64,000 bases of DNA from Maribacter sp. 1_MG-2023 (GCF_030547005.1 NZ_JAUOPN010000001.1:496001-560000); one strand, 5' to 3'; shown: positions 27,521-36,560, counted from the stretch's first letter. The notes: a model not told the origin generated them from the sequence alone. Translations and numbers: made by a program.

Positions 27521-27571
27521 ACTGTTCATCTATTGATCTTTACTATTCATCTATACCTTTCTTTTATCCAT
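27521..27571 (+). promoter_or_regulatory. Triple 21-bp-spaced LytTR-like direct repeats before the PAS kinase
   Basis: Nine-mers ACTGTTCAT (27521), ACTATTCAT (27542) and TTTATCCAT (27563) are spaced exactly 21 bp apart. The longer word TTCATCTAT is identical in the first two. LytTR-domain regulators bind pairs of 9-bp imperfect direct repeats separated by 12-13 bp, with consensus [TA][AC][CA]GTTN[AG][TG] (published family consensus). The first copy fits at 8 of 9 positions. The site lies 70-120 bp before the kinase start. Confidence 0.5.
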
Positions 27572-27640
27572 CATATATCAAATGAGTTAAGAAATTAAAT
27601 GCTGCAAATTTGTGGTGTAGCTAAATAGCTTTAACAAAAT

Positions 27641-28738
27641 TTGAGTGATATGATTGTAAATGATTTTGAAATTAATTGTGAATTAAAAAGTGCTTTTTTT
27701 GAAAATGCATATTCGCCTTTTGTGATTTTAGATAGAGATATGAATTTTGTCGATGTAAATCAAGCTAGTGTAGATACCATTGGTATTGAGAAAGAAAATT
27801 TCGTAGGTAAAAACATGCTAGATATATTTCCTTATTTAGAGGGGACAGAACGGTATAATGCTTATAAGAATGTAATAGAAACAGGTGTGCCAATAGGTTT
27901 TGATGAGCTGTTGTTCAAAGGTGAATTTACTGAAATGACATTTATGTCTAGGGCATTTAAAATTGGAGATTACCTAGGTATTACCACCCTAGATGTAACT
28001 AATGTTATTGATACAGTTCAGAAATTAAAAAGTACCAAAACTTCATTAATTGAAGTCAATGAAAATTTGAAAAAGAAAAATCAAGAGTTAGAAGATTTTT
28101 CATATGTAGCAGCACATGATTTAAGAGCCCCGCTTACCAATTTAAAGAGTCTATTGCGAATGGCTTTAGAGACTAATATTAGCCCTAATGAAGTTATGCC
28201 AATCGTTGAAAAAATGAATGTGGTTACCAAAGTAATGTGCGATAAAATTACCGCATTAAATATGGTGATTGATACAAAGTCTAATTTTGGAACACCTAAA
28301 TTAGAATTAGAGTTTTCTGAGGTTGTAAGTAAATTAAAAGCTAGTTATTCTAAAGAAATTATAGAAGGTAGAACAATCATAAAAGAAGATTATTCAGCAT
28401 GCCCTTCAATCAATTATAACAAGTTACAATTAGAGACTATTCTTCAAACTCTTATGTCGAATTCTCTTAAGTATAGGCACCCTAAAAGAAAACTTAGTAT
28501 AAAAATTGAAACAAAAGAAGTCAATGGTAAAGTTCAATTATCGTTTAAGGATAATGGACTAGGCTTTGACCAGGAGTTTTCTGATAAAATATTTGCCTTG
28601 TTTAAACGTCTACATACCCATGTTGATGGTTTGGGTGTTGCGCTGTACATCATGAAAATTATTATTAGTGAAAACGATGGCGCAATTGATGTAAAAAGTC
28701 AAGTAAATAAAGGGACAGAGTTTATAGTAATTTTTTAA
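27641..28738 (+). CDS. PAS-domain sensor histidine kinase
   Basis: 365 aa from TTG 27641; an ATG at 27650 gives 362 aa and may be the real start. No membrane segment, so it is a cytosolic sensor. The PAS domain (about 15-115) has FVILDRDMNFVDVNQAS and FVGKNMLDIFP. A short coiled linker is followed by the HisKA box SYVAAHDLRAPLTN with phospho-acceptor His159. The N box is LMSNSLKYRHP (about 266), then KDNGLGFD and a G2-like DGLGVALYIMKI. The signal is unknown. A single-domain response regulator follows 36 bp downstream, and LytTR-like repeats precede the gene. Confidence 0.9.
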   Translation: MSDMIVNDFEINCELKSAFFENAYSPFVILDRDMNFVDVNQASVDTIGIEKENFVGKNMLDIFPYLEGTERYNAYKNVIETGVPIGFDELLFKGEFTEMTFMSRAFKIGDYLGITTLDVTNVIDTVQKLKSTKTSLIEVNENLKKKNQELEDFSYVAAHDLRAPLTNLKSLLRMALETNISPNEVMPIVEKMNVVTKVMCDKITALNMVIDTKSNFGTPKLELEFSEVVSKLKASYSKEIIEGRTIIKEDYSACPSINYNKLQLETILQTLMSNSLKYRHPKRKLSIKIETKEVNGKVQLSFKDNGLGFDQEFSDKIFALFKRLHTHVDGLGVALYIMKIIISENDGAIDVKSQVNKGTEFIVIF

Positions 28739-28774
28739 AATATATAATCAAAACCATAATTAAAACCCTACAAA

Positions 28775-29161
28775 ATGATACGAATATTAATAATTGAAGA
28801 CGATGAGGTAACGAATTTTATAGCTAAAACAAATCTCGAGAAATTTGGATATAAAAATATTACTATAGCCTTAAACGGTCAACTAGGGCTTGATCATTTA
28901 AAAACAAATGCCTGTCCTGACATAATTTTACTAGACATCAATATGCCTGTTTTAGACGGATGGGATTTTCTTGATAAGCTAAACGAATTGAACCTATGTT
29001 CAGATATACCTGTTGTTATAACTACATCGTCGTTTAGAAATGATGATAAATTAAAAGCAGATGGTTATCATAATATTATAGATTATTTAGAAAAACCTAT
29101 AAATTTTCAGCATTTAAATACTGTTCTAGCTAAGTTAAAATCGAAAAAAGTTGAGTTGTAA
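28775..29161 (+). CDS. Single-domain response regulator (CheY/Rcp1-like)
   Basis: 128 aa, receiver domain only, no output domain. The acidic pair EDD (8-10), phospho-acceptor Asp54 in IILLDINMPVLDGWDF, Thr/Ser TTSS near 89-92 and the Lys in EKPINF near 109 are the expected active-site residues. It is likely phosphorylated by the adjacent PAS kinase and acts by protein contact or as a phosphorelay carrier. It resembles the lone receiver encoded at 36561 (LDxNMPxLxGxDF, KPI). It ends at a strong bidirectional terminator. Confidence 0.93.
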   Translation: MIRILIIEDDEVTNFIAKTNLEKFGYKNITIALNGQLGLDHLKTNACPDIILLDINMPVLDGWDFLDKLNELNLCSDIPVVITTSSFRNDDKLKADGYHNIIDYLEKPINFQHLNTVLAKLKSKKVEL

Positions 29162-29163
29162 TT

Positions 29164-29195
29164 AAAAAGCCTTGATTTTTAAATCAAGGCTTTTT
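29164..29195. terminator. Bidirectional intrinsic terminator
   Basis: AAAAAGCCTTGATTT (29164-29178) pairs with AAATCAAGGCTTTTT (29181-29195). It serves the response regulator on the plus strand and, from the other side, the GH20 gene whose stop is at 29217. Confidence 0.9.
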
Positions 29196-29216
29196 ATTCT
29201 CCAGTGTATGATGTTG

Positions 29217-30827
29217 TTAGTCTTTTTTTATGACCTCGTAAGTGTAGTCGCTCTTCTTCCAATCTATTAATTTAGAAGGGTAGTACTTCACATCCATCCT
29301 GTCAAGAAATGGTGCTTGGTCTGCTAATCGTACTTTGTAGTTTTCCCAATCTCTATTTTCTTTAATACTCCAGCTTAATTCAGAATACCCTATAATTCTT
29401 GGAAAAGCTAAGTATTCAAGCTCATCTATATTACTTATGGTTTCTGACCAAAGTGGTGCTTCTACGCCTAAGATATTTTCCATAGGAATCCCGTATTCTT
29501 CAGGAGTCCAAATGTATGCAGTATCTACAGGTATGTAAGCCGCCCAGTGTAATCCGAATTTAGATAGGGTGTCATATTCCATATCTAAATATGCCTTCTT
29601 AGCCGGAGAGACGATAATTTGCATTCCCTTATCAACTGCTTTTTTAGCATTCTCTTCGCTTGCCCACCATTGAGAAATTGAAGTGGAATCTACATCGGCA
29701 ATGGCAACTTCATCCCAACCGATCATACGCTTACCGTGCTTCTGTACTATTTTCTCTACCTTATTAATGAAGTAGATGTAATCTTTCTTTTTAGTAACGT
29801 GACTTTCATCGCCACCAACATGAAAATATGGACCCGGAGTGATAGCAGAAATCTCTCTAACCACATCATCTATAAAAGAATAAACAGTATCCTTATGAGT
29901 ATCAAAGGTGCTAAAACCAACACGCATACCTTCATATAGTTTAGGCGTTTTACCATTACCGTTCAAGAACGGATATGATACAGATGCCGCATTGGTATGG
30001 CCGGGCATATCAATTTCTGGTATAATGGTCATATATTTTTCAGCGGCATAACGTACAATTTCTTTGTAATCTTCTTGTGTGTAGAACCCGCCAGATTCGC
30101 CGCCAACTTCGGTACTGCCGCCAACCTCTGTAAGTTTAGGCCACGATTTTATTTCAATTCTCCAACCTTGGTCATCACTAAGGTGCAAATGCAGCACATT
30201 TATTTTGTAGTAAGATAGTAGGTCAATATATTTTTTAACATCGTCAACACTAAAAAAGTGTCGTGCAACATCTAACATAGAACCTCTATATGCAAAATTA
30301 GGGTTGTCGATAATTTTCCCAGATGGTACAGCCCATATTTTCTGCAATGCCAAAGTATCATTGCTTTCTAACGGTACTAATTGTCTTAAGGTTTGTATAC
30401 CTCTAAAAGCACCTTCTGCTGTGTTTGAGTTTATAATGATAGAATCTTGATTAATATACAACTGATAAGCCTCTGGCGCTGCCAAATCTGTACTATCGCT
30501 TTGGTTAATATAAATAACTCGTTCTACAGTATTCGCGCCTTCAGTATTTACAGGTATGGTCAGGTTAATTTTATCTTTTAGTTTATCTGCTAAAAAAGTA
30601 CCTACTTCTTCAAAACCTGTAGCATCTTTAGAAGTGTAAATTGCTGTAAACTGATCTAAAGCAAAAGCGGAGTTTGTGGGTATGGTCTTTAAAGGCTTAG
30701 GTATTAAGCTAGCCTTAGATAAATCTGTCGTTGGCATTGCAATACGCTCTTTCTTCTCTTCACTACAAGCGATTAATAAGAGTGTTAAGCTTGCAAAAAA
30801 TAGACTTCGAATACAAAAGATCTTCAT
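29217..30827 (-). CDS. Beta-N-acetylhexosaminidase, GH20 lipoprotein
   Basis: 536 aa. A lipoprotein signal peptide ends in LLLIAC-S (Cys about 21). It is followed by a GH20b-like N-terminal domain (about 35-170) and a catalytic TIM barrel with VLHLHLSDDQGWRIEIKSWP, IIPEIDMPGHTNAA and the catalytic pair Asp340-Glu341 in YFHVGGDESH. It releases terminal GlcNAc/GalNAc from chitooligosaccharides or glycans by substrate-assisted catalysis, probably in the periplasm or on the cell surface. Last gene of an apparent operon aquaporin - esterase - SGNH hydrolase - GH20 (gaps 11, 26 and 12 bp). Confidence 0.94.
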   Translation of the reverse strand: MKIFCIRSLFFASLTLLLIACSEEKKERIAMPTTDLSKASLIPKPLKTIPTNSAFALDQFTAIYTSKDATGFEEVGTFLADKLKDKINLTIPVNTEGANTVERVIYINQSDSTDLAAPEAYQLYINQDSIIINSNTAEGAFRGIQTLRQLVPLESNDTLALQKIWAVPSGKIIDNPNFAYRGSMLDVARHFFSVDDVKKYIDLLSYYKINVLHLHLSDDQGWRIEIKSWPKLTEVGGSTEVGGESGGFYTQEDYKEIVRYAAEKYMTIIPEIDMPGHTNAASVSYPFLNGNGKTPKLYEGMRVGFSTFDTHKDTVYSFIDDVVREISAITPGPYFHVGGDESHVTKKKDYIYFINKVEKIVQKHGKRMIGWDEVAIADVDSTSISQWWASEENAKKAVDKGMQIIVSPAKKAYLDMEYDTLSKFGLHWAAYIPVDTAYIWTPEEYGIPMENILGVEAPLWSETISNIDELEYLAFPRIIGYSELSWSIKENRDWENYKVRLADQAPFLDRMDVKYYPSKLIDWKKSDYTYEVIKKD

Positions 30828-30839
30828 TGTGTAGTGTAA

Positions 30840-31508
30840 TTAGGGTTGGTTTACTAAATCTTTCATGGCTTCATACCAAATATCGTAACCTTTTTGGTTC
30901 ATGTGCAGGCCGTCTTCAATAAATATATCGGTTTTTAACTTTCGCTTGTTCAGCATAGGTTTCCAAACATCTACGTAATACAATTGTGGGTCGTTTTTAG
31001 TAAAACGTTCCATTTTTCGATTTAACCGCTTATATTTTCCTCGAATCTTCCATCTGCTGATACTTGGTTTTGCCGCTATTAAGATAACCTCAGTTGCAGG
31101 ATTTTTAGATTTTATTCGACGGATGATCTCTGCAGTCGTATCAAGAACATCTGCAGGTCTTTTATCTGCCCATAAGTCATTATCACCCTCGTAAATAAAT
31201 ACTTTTTTAGGGTTGTAGGATAAGATCAATTCCTCGGTAAATAATAATAAGTCTGATGCTTGTGATCCTCCAAAACCACTATTTACAATTTGATGGTTCG
31301 GAAATTCTTGCTCTAGCTTTTTCCATAATCGAACACTAGAACTGCCAGTGAAGACAATAGTCTCTATGCTTGAGTCCCAAATGCTGTCGTATTTCTGAGT
31401 AATATTCTTTACATCTTCGGTGAAGATATTCTCTGTTTGAGAAATACAATAATTACTTGTTGAAAGTAGAAAAACTGTTATTAAAAATGAAATCTTGAAA
31501 TTACTCAT
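30840..31508 (-). CDS. Secreted SGNH/GDSL hydrolase
   Basis: 222 aa with an N-terminal signal peptide (FLITVFLLSTSNYCISQ, cleaved near 24). The SGNH blocks are FTGSSSVRLW (nucleophile Ser, about 53-62), SGFGGSQASDLL (Gly), YEGDNDLWAD (Asn, about 106) and EDGLHMNQKGYDIW (Asp/His, about 199). It is likely a carbohydrate or lipid esterase; the exact substrate is unknown. Its place between an esterase and a GH20 enzyme suggests removal of acyl groups from the same glycan before hexosaminidase attack, which is inference. Confidence 0.88.
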   Translation of the reverse strand: MSNFKISFLITVFLLSTSNYCISQTENIFTEDVKNITQKYDSIWDSSIETIVFTGSSSVRLWKKLEQEFPNHQIVNSGFGGSQASDLLLFTEELILSYNPKKVFIYEGDNDLWADKRPADVLDTTAEIIRRIKSKNPATEVILIAAKPSISRWKIRGKYKRLNRKMERFTKNDPQLYYVDVWKPMLNKRKLKTDIFIEDGLHMNQKGYDIWYEAMKDLVNQP

Positions 31509-31534
31509 AAATGTGAATATGATAGATTAGCTTA

Positions 31535-32410
31535 CTAATTAAGTGTTGGTTTTGTTAAACCTTCTGTAAGTGCCCAAGCATAAAATTGTTCGATCCAGTT
31601 ATCAGAAGCTAATTGTTGTTTTTTCATTCCAAACCCATGTCCTCCTTTAGAATACATATGTATACCTGCATTTTTACCACTAGTTACCCAATCGGTATAC
31701 AATATAGTACTTGGTCTGGCTAGCCCAAGTGGATCATCTGAAGCACATATTACTAACATTGGCGGTGCATCTTCAGGAATTTTATATTCACCAATAACGT
31801 TCATCCAAGGGTAAACAGGTACTATGAAATCTGGTCTAGTAGCCTTGGTATAGTTGAACGTTACGCCCATGGTTACAGCGCCGCCCGCAGAAAAGCCCAT
31901 GAATCCAATTTTGTTTGGGTCTAATTTCATAGCCTTAGCATTAGTTCTTATGTAAGTAATAGCAGCAAGACCATCTGCAATTGAAAGTGGTAAAACGGGA
32001 GCAACTCTTTCTCCAATTTTCGCCGGGTTGTTAGTGCCCTCTTCTGTAATTTCTTTAATACCATCTTCAAGGGTGGGCACTAACCTATATTTAAGAACAA
32101 AGGCTGTAATACCATGATTATTCAACCATTTCGCAACATCTCTACCTTCACTATTAATACTTAAACCGTAAAGTCCGCCACCAGGGGCAACAATAACACT
32201 GGTGCCATTTGGCTGATCTGCCTCAAAAACTTCTAATCGAGGTATAGCCACGTTGGTTACCACATTTGTTTCCCATATATCTGAGTAATATTCTTTTTCA
32301 GCTGTCGACCAATTTACATTGGAATTTGTTTCGTATGGTAAGTCTACCTTTTTTTGGGCAAGTACAGTCATAGAAGTAAAGATGCAGGTAAGTAAAATAA
32401 GACTTTTCAT
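31535..32410 (-). CDS. Secreted alpha/beta hydrolase, acetylxylan-esterase-like
   Basis: 291 aa with signal peptide (LILLTCIFTSMTVLAQ). VIVAPGGGLYGLSINSEG (about 72) is the oxyanion-hole loop. GFMGFSAGGAVTMG (about 171) holds the nucleophile Ser. CASDDPLGLARPS (about 227) and KGGHGFGM (about 259) supply the Asp and His of the triad. The BD-FAE/acetylxylan-esterase-like group deacetylates or deferuloylates polysaccharides in Bacteroidota (family knowledge). It lies 11 bp after the aquaporin gene and 26 bp before the SGNH hydrolase, consistent with one transcript. Confidence 0.88.
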   Translation of the reverse strand: MKSLILLTCIFTSMTVLAQKKVDLPYETNSNVNWSTAEKEYYSDIWETNVVTNVAIPRLEVFEADQPNGTSVIVAPGGGLYGLSINSEGRDVAKWLNNHGITAFVLKYRLVPTLEDGIKEITEEGTNNPAKIGERVAPVLPLSIADGLAAITYIRTNAKAMKLDPNKIGFMGFSAGGAVTMGVTFNYTKATRPDFIVPVYPWMNVIGEYKIPEDAPPMLVICASDDPLGLARPSTILYTDWVTSGKNAGIHMYSKGGHGFGMKKQQLASDNWIEQFYAWALTEGLTKPTLN

Positions 32411-32421
32411 AGTTGTAAATT

Positions 32422-33153
32422 TTATTGAATTGTTTCAATGAGCATAAATACTAAGGCAGCTAAAACTCCGCCAATTATTGGGCCTACTATTGGTACCCAT
32501 GCGTAACCCCAATTACTATTTCCTTTATTTTTTATAGGAAGAATTGAATGTAATAAACGCGGACCAAAATCACGTGCTGGGTTAATGGCGTAACCAGTTG
32601 GGCCGCCTAAGCCAAAACCTATACCCATTACCAATAGTGCAACTGGTAGCGCGTCTAAGGACCCTAGTGAAACTGGACTGTCACCCATGGTGCCGCCGGC
32701 AATATAGAATATGCCGAATACAAGGGCGAAGGCTCCAATAATTTCGGTCATCAAATTCCAAAACGGACTCTTAATAGCTGGTGAAGTGGAGAAGGTGGCT
32801 AAAATTGAATCGGTATCTTCTGTGGCTTCGTATTGTTTTTTATAATTCAGCCATACTAAAAGATTACCCATCATGGCACCTAAAATTTGTGCGACTATAT
32901 AACCTGGTACTGCTGCCCAAGAAAATTTTCCGGCAACGGCAAGCGCTACGGTTACTGCAGGGTTAAGGTGAGCACCACTACCGTCGGCTGAAATGTACAC
33001 ACCGATAAATACGGCAATACCCCATGAAAGAGAAATGCCCGTCCACCCGGCATCGGCTCCTTTTGTTCCTTTTAATACAATGTTGGCTACAATGCCGTTC
33101 CCTATAAGAATTAACATTGCAGTACCGATAAATTCAAAAATGTATGTAATCAT
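32422..33153 (-). CDS. MIP-family aquaporin / glycerol facilitator
   Basis: 243 aa from the ATG at 33153 (MITYIFEFIGTAML); an upstream in-frame start at 33195 would add 14 residues not typical of the family. Six membrane helices and both half-helix motifs are present: GAHLNPAVTVAL (about 60) and GYAINPARDFGPRL (about 192). Asp after the second NPAR is typical of glyceroaquaporins (GlpF-like) rather than strict water channels. It is the first gene of the esterase/GH20 run. What it imports with those enzymes is not clear; glycerol or small polyols are candidates. Confidence 0.92.
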   Translation of the reverse strand: MITYIFEFIGTAMLILIGNGIVANIVLKGTKGADAGWTGISLSWGIAVFIGVYISADGSGAHLNPAVTVALAVAGKFSWAAVPGYIVAQILGAMMGNLLVWLNYKKQYEATEDTDSILATFSTSPAIKSPFWNLMTEIIGAFALVFGIFYIAGGTMGDSPVSLGSLDALPVALLVMGIGFGLGGPTGYAINPARDFGPRLLHSILPIKNKGNSNWGYAWVPIVGPIIGGVLAALVFMLIETIQ

Positions 33154-33413
33154 AGTTTGGTTGGATTTTAAGTCGTTTAAGATAATTAAAATCAAGGAAT
33201 TAATAAGAAATAAAACCCTTTGTTGAGTAATTGATAATTTTTGCTATGTAATTGTGTGAATTTCAATATAATGTCTTTAAGAATTATATTCGGAAACTTC
33301 CATAAGAATCGAGATTTGGAGAGGTTTTTAAAAATCAGATGCGTGATGCAAACGACATATTATAAATTGTTTTGCCTACCTTCAATGTAGATCTAACCCA
33401 TTTTATTATGCTC

Positions 33414-33878
33414 ATGAAAAAATATACTTATTCTCTTTTTACTTGTCTAGTGCTACTTTTTGTAAGTTGCTCATCTGATGATGATACTTCTACAACTGAC
33501 GATAGTGCCTTGGTTATAGGTACCTATAGTTTGACCGAAATAAATGTGAATATCGCCCAAGATGTTGATGAAGACGGTACTGCTTCAAATAATATGTTAG
33601 ATGAACTCGACTGCTTAAGCGGCAGATTAGAAATTAATGCCGACGGTACATGGGATCTTGATTTGGTAGCACTAGATATTACCAGCGTTACCGGTGATTT
33701 TTATGCTATTCGCTGTGGTAGAACTGATAACTTCACCGGTAAGTGGACTTTTCAAAGTAGTGTGCTTGATTTAAACGCAACTAATTTTAGTACTATGGTT
33801 TTAAATTCATCTGTTTTAACTGAAGGTGTAAATGAAGATTTGCCAGGAGTTTTAAATAGAAAATTTACAATGCAATAA
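33414..33878 (+). CDS. Small lipocalin-like lipoprotein
   Basis: 154 aa from the ATG at 33414 (MKKYTYSLFTCLVLL); an ATG at 33408 adds two residues, and a longer TTG frame from 33372 is not credible because it would bury the signal peptide. Lipobox LLFVSC-S. The mature part starts with a Ser/Asp/Thr-rich linker (SSDDDTSTTDDS). It then has IGTYSLTEINVNIAQD, LEINADGTWDLDL and FTGKWTFQSSVLDL, the beta-strand pattern of lipocalin-like Bacteroidota lipoproteins. The function is unknown. It converges with the SMP-30-like gene with a 2-bp gap. Confidence 0.82.
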   Translation: MKKYTYSLFTCLVLLFVSCSSDDDTSTTDDSALVIGTYSLTEINVNIAQDVDEDGTASNNMLDELDCLSGRLEINADGTWDLDLVALDITSVTGDFYAIRCGRTDNFTGKWTFQSSVLDLNATNFSTMVLNSSVLTEGVNEDLPGVLNRKFTMQ

Positions 33879-33880
33879 AT

Positions 33881-34783
33881 CTAATATCTAACACCATGTA
33901 CATTCATTTGCAAGGTATACACCGAGCCCATTGCAGTAATGAATAGTACATCTTGATTTTTACCGCCAAAGGTAACGTTGGCTGTCCAATTCTCATTGAT
34001 TGGTATATTCTTTAGCTGTTCACCTTTTGAATTGAAAATAGTAACACCTTCGCCTGTTAAATAGATATTACCTAGGTTGTCAATCGTCATGCCATCTGAG
34101 CCCATGTTTGTAAAAAGTTTACGGTCACTTAAAGTACCATCTTCTTGAATGGAGTAGGAGTATGTTTTTTTATCACCTATATCTGCAACGTAGAGTGTTT
34201 TTCCATTTGGTGTGCCAATTATTCCATTAGGTTGAGCTAATCCTTTCGCTACTATAGAGATGTTTTTTAAATCTGGTGAAATATAATAGACATTTTTTTC
34301 TTTTATATCAGCTTCAGTTCTTGTCCAGTATTCTCTTTGGTAATAAGGGTCTGTAAAATAGATTCCGCCTTTTATATCGACCCAAATATCATTAGGTCCG
34401 TTTAATTTTTTGCCTTTAAAATCGGTAATCAGCGTATCAATTTTATCATTTTTATGAATTCTCCATAATTCATTTTCATTATCGGCAGCTGCCAATAAAT
34501 TTTCATCATTGTCGAAATACAAACCATTTGCCCTACCTGATGATTCCATAAAAGTACTTATAGAATTGTCGGCGTGGTTCCATTTTAGAATCTTATTATT
34601 CGGCTGATCGGTAAAATATACATTACCATTTTTGTCTGATGCCGGACCTTCGGTAAAACTGAAATTATTAGCAACTTGCTCTAGTTCAGAGCCATCGGTA
34701 ACCAGTGTCTTCTGTTGAGATTTACAAGAAACTATTGCTGCAAACAGTATAGAAGTAAAAATTAATCGGTTATAAAATTTCAT
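33881..34783 (-). CDS. SMP-30/gluconolactonase-like lipoprotein
   Basis: 300 aa six-bladed beta-propeller with lipobox AAIVSC-K (Cys about 20). SFTEGPASDKNGNVYFTDQP (about 42-61) carries the family metal-ligand Glu. LNGPNDIWVDIKGGIYFTDP (about 128) carries Asn and Asp ligands, and LYVADIGDKK carries the catalytic-type Asp. The family hydrolyses sugar lactones. It is encoded 8 bp after a secreted sugar-isomerase-like protein in the same direction, suggesting a shared periplasmic sugar-oxidation step (inference). Confidence 0.88.
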   Translation of the reverse strand: MKFYNRLIFTSILFAAIVSCKSQQKTLVTDGSELEQVANNFSFTEGPASDKNGNVYFTDQPNNKILKWNHADNSISTFMESSGRANGLYFDNDENLLAAADNENELWRIHKNDKIDTLITDFKGKKLNGPNDIWVDIKGGIYFTDPYYQREYWTRTEADIKEKNVYYISPDLKNISIVAKGLAQPNGIIGTPNGKTLYVADIGDKKTYSYSIQEDGTLSDRKLFTNMGSDGMTIDNLGNIYLTGEGVTIFNSKGEQLKNIPINENWTANVTFGGKNQDVLFITAMGSVYTLQMNVHGVRY

Positions 34784-34791
34784 ATATTCGA

Positions 34792-35625
34792 CTATAAGTT
34801 CTTTAAGTAGTTCATGTTATGCATCATGCTATCAAAAGGGGTACTTGCGTATTCTTCTTGTTCTATATAAATATGTTGAACACCAGATAGTTCTTTCATT
34901 TCAAGCATTAACGGAACATCAAGTATACCCTTACCAAATTCTGTACTTACTTTTTCATTTATATCCATATCTTTTAAATGCCAAAGCGGAAATCTGCCTG
35001 GGTATTTTTTAAAGTAATGCAACGGGTCTTTTCCAGCAACTACTACCCAGCCTAAATCTAGTTCCATATGCACTAATTTTTTTTGGGTATTGTCCATAAG
35101 CACATCATAAAGTACTTCTCCGTTTTCAGACTCAAATTCGTACTCATGGTTGTGGTAGCCAAATTTTAAACCATGCTTTCTACAAGCTTCGCCAGCTCTA
35201 TTAAACTGCTCTGCTACTTTCTTGTAATTATCTACCGTTTGTCCGTCAGATGGTAATGAAGAACATATTAAATATTCTTGACCAGAAGCAACGGCATCTG
35301 CCATGGTTTGCTCAAATTTATCATCTAAATGTACATGACCACTAGTGAGTGACATACCTAGTGCTTTACAGGTTTCACCCATTTGAGCGGGAGTCAACCC
35401 GTAGTAAGACCCTTTTGACGATCCGGCACTTTCAATTTCTTTAAAACCTAGGCTTGCAATTTTTTCTAAAGTTTTCATTGGGTCTGCAAGCATGTCATCT
35501 CTAAAAGAATATAATTGAACGCCATAGCTTGAATTTCTAGTAGTCGCCATTGTTATTTGCGGCAGTAAAACTGTGGCTGCACTTAATAGACCGGTATTTT
35601 TTATGAATTCTCGTCTTGCGTTCAT
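34792..35625 (-). CDS. Secreted sugar phosphate isomerase/epimerase-like TIM barrel
   Basis: 277 aa. The N-terminus MNARREFIKNTGLLSAATVLLPQ has a twin-arginine-like RREFIK followed by a hydrophobic stretch, so Tat export is likely. The barrel (AP-endonuclease-2/xylose-isomerase-like, PF01261) shows YGVQLYSFRDDM, LGFKEIESAG, GYHNHEYEFE (about 148, metal His/Glu), ELDLGWVVVAGKDP, WHLKDMD and IYIEQEEY. The substrate is unknown; exported members of this family act on glycan-derived sugars in Bacteroidota. It precedes the SMP-30-like gene. Confidence 0.86.
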   Translation of the reverse strand: MNARREFIKNTGLLSAATVLLPQITMATTRNSSYGVQLYSFRDDMLADPMKTLEKIASLGFKEIESAGSSKGSYYGLTPAQMGETCKALGMSLTSGHVHLDDKFEQTMADAVASGQEYLICSSLPSDGQTVDNYKKVAEQFNRAGEACRKHGLKFGYHNHEYEFESENGEVLYDVLMDNTQKKLVHMELDLGWVVVAGKDPLHYFKKYPGRFPLWHLKDMDINEKVSTEFGKGILDVPLMLEMKELSGVQHIYIEQEEYASTPFDSMMHNMNYLKNL

Positions 35626-35759
35626 TGGTATAATGTTGTTTTTTGAATTTTTAAGCTACCTGAAATTAGCTTGAGTAATGCTGATAGTCTTAAATAAGAT
35701 TGTGATTTTAAATGTACGAAAACTAAACAGCATTTTTAGTACGGCAGTTAGTGGTTGTG

Positions 35760-35767
35760 TATTTTTG
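35760..35767 (+). promoter_or_regulatory. -7 box TATTTTTG for mazG
   Basis: TATTTTTG lies 14 nt before the ATG at 35782. An upstream in-frame TTG (35755) would overlap the box, which supports the ATG. Confidence 0.45.
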
Positions 35768-35781
35768 TAAAAAGATTAGGC

Positions 35782-36558
35782 ATGAATAGTAGAAAAGAAC
35801 AATTGGAGGCGTTAGATAGGCTATTGACCATTATGGACGAGTTGCGTGAGCAGTGCCCGTGGGATAAAAAACAAACCATGCAATCGTTAAGACATTTAAC
35901 TATAGAAGAAACCTACGAGTTAGGTGATGCTATTTTAGATAATGACCTTAATGAGGTTAAGATGGAATTGGGTGATGTGCTTCTACATATTCTTTTCTAT
36001 TCAAAAATAGGATCAGAAACCAATGATTTTGATATTGCCGATGTAGCAAATGCTATTTGTGACAAGCTCATAAATAGACATCCGCATATTTATGGTGATG
36101 TAAAGGTTATAGATGCTGAAGACGTAAAAAGAAATTGGGAACAGATTAAATTAAAAGAAGGTAAGAAGAGTGTTCTCGAAGGCGTACCAAAAAGTTTGCC
36201 TGCATTGGTGAAAGCTAATCGAATTCAAGATAAAGTTTCTGGTGTCGGTTTTGATTGGGAAGAGCCACAGCAAGTTTTTGAGAAAGTGCAAGAAGAGCTT
36301 GGTGAACTACAAGTAGAAGTAGTGGCGGGTGATATAGAGAAAATTGAGGCGGAATTCGGCGATGTACTTTTCTCAATGATTAATTATGCTAGATTTCTAG
36401 GTGTCAACCCTGAAAATGCTCTAGAACGAACCAATAAAAAATTTATAAAACGTTTTCAATACCTTGAAGTCAAGGCAAAAGAAATCGGTAAAGAAATGAA
36501 TGATATGTCTTTAGAAGAAATGGATGTGTATTGGAATGAGGCAAAAACTAAAGAGTAA
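35782..36558 (+). CDS. mazG: Nucleoside triphosphate pyrophosphohydrolase MazG
   Basis: 258 aa from the ATG chosen here. Two tandem MazG modules. The first has CPWDKKQTMQSLRHLTIEETYE (helix 1 and metal Glu), LGDAILDNDLNEVKMELGDVLLHI, then VPKSLPALVKANRIQDK. The second has GFDWEEPQQVFEKVQEELGE and EAEFGDVLFSMINYARFL with the catalytic EExxE/ExxD set. It hydrolyses dNTPs/NTPs to monophosphates, cleaning the nucleotide pool and modulating ppGpp responses in other bacteria. It converges with the response regulator gene across a 2-bp gap. Confidence 0.95.
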   Translation: MNSRKEQLEALDRLLTIMDELREQCPWDKKQTMQSLRHLTIEETYELGDAILDNDLNEVKMELGDVLLHILFYSKIGSETNDFDIADVANAICDKLINRHPHIYGDVKVIDAEDVKRNWEQIKLKEGKKSVLEGVPKSLPALVKANRIQDKVSGVGFDWEEPQQVFEKVQEELGELQVEVVAGDIEKIEAEFGDVLFSMINYARFLGVNPENALERTNKKFIKRFQYLEVKAKEIGKEMNDMSLEEMDVYWNEAKTKE

Positions 36559-36560
36559 TT

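Noticed and set aside
33372..33413. Longer TTG start for the small lipoprotein at 33414
   Set aside because: It would place 14 residues before the signal peptide and move the lipobox away from the N-terminus.
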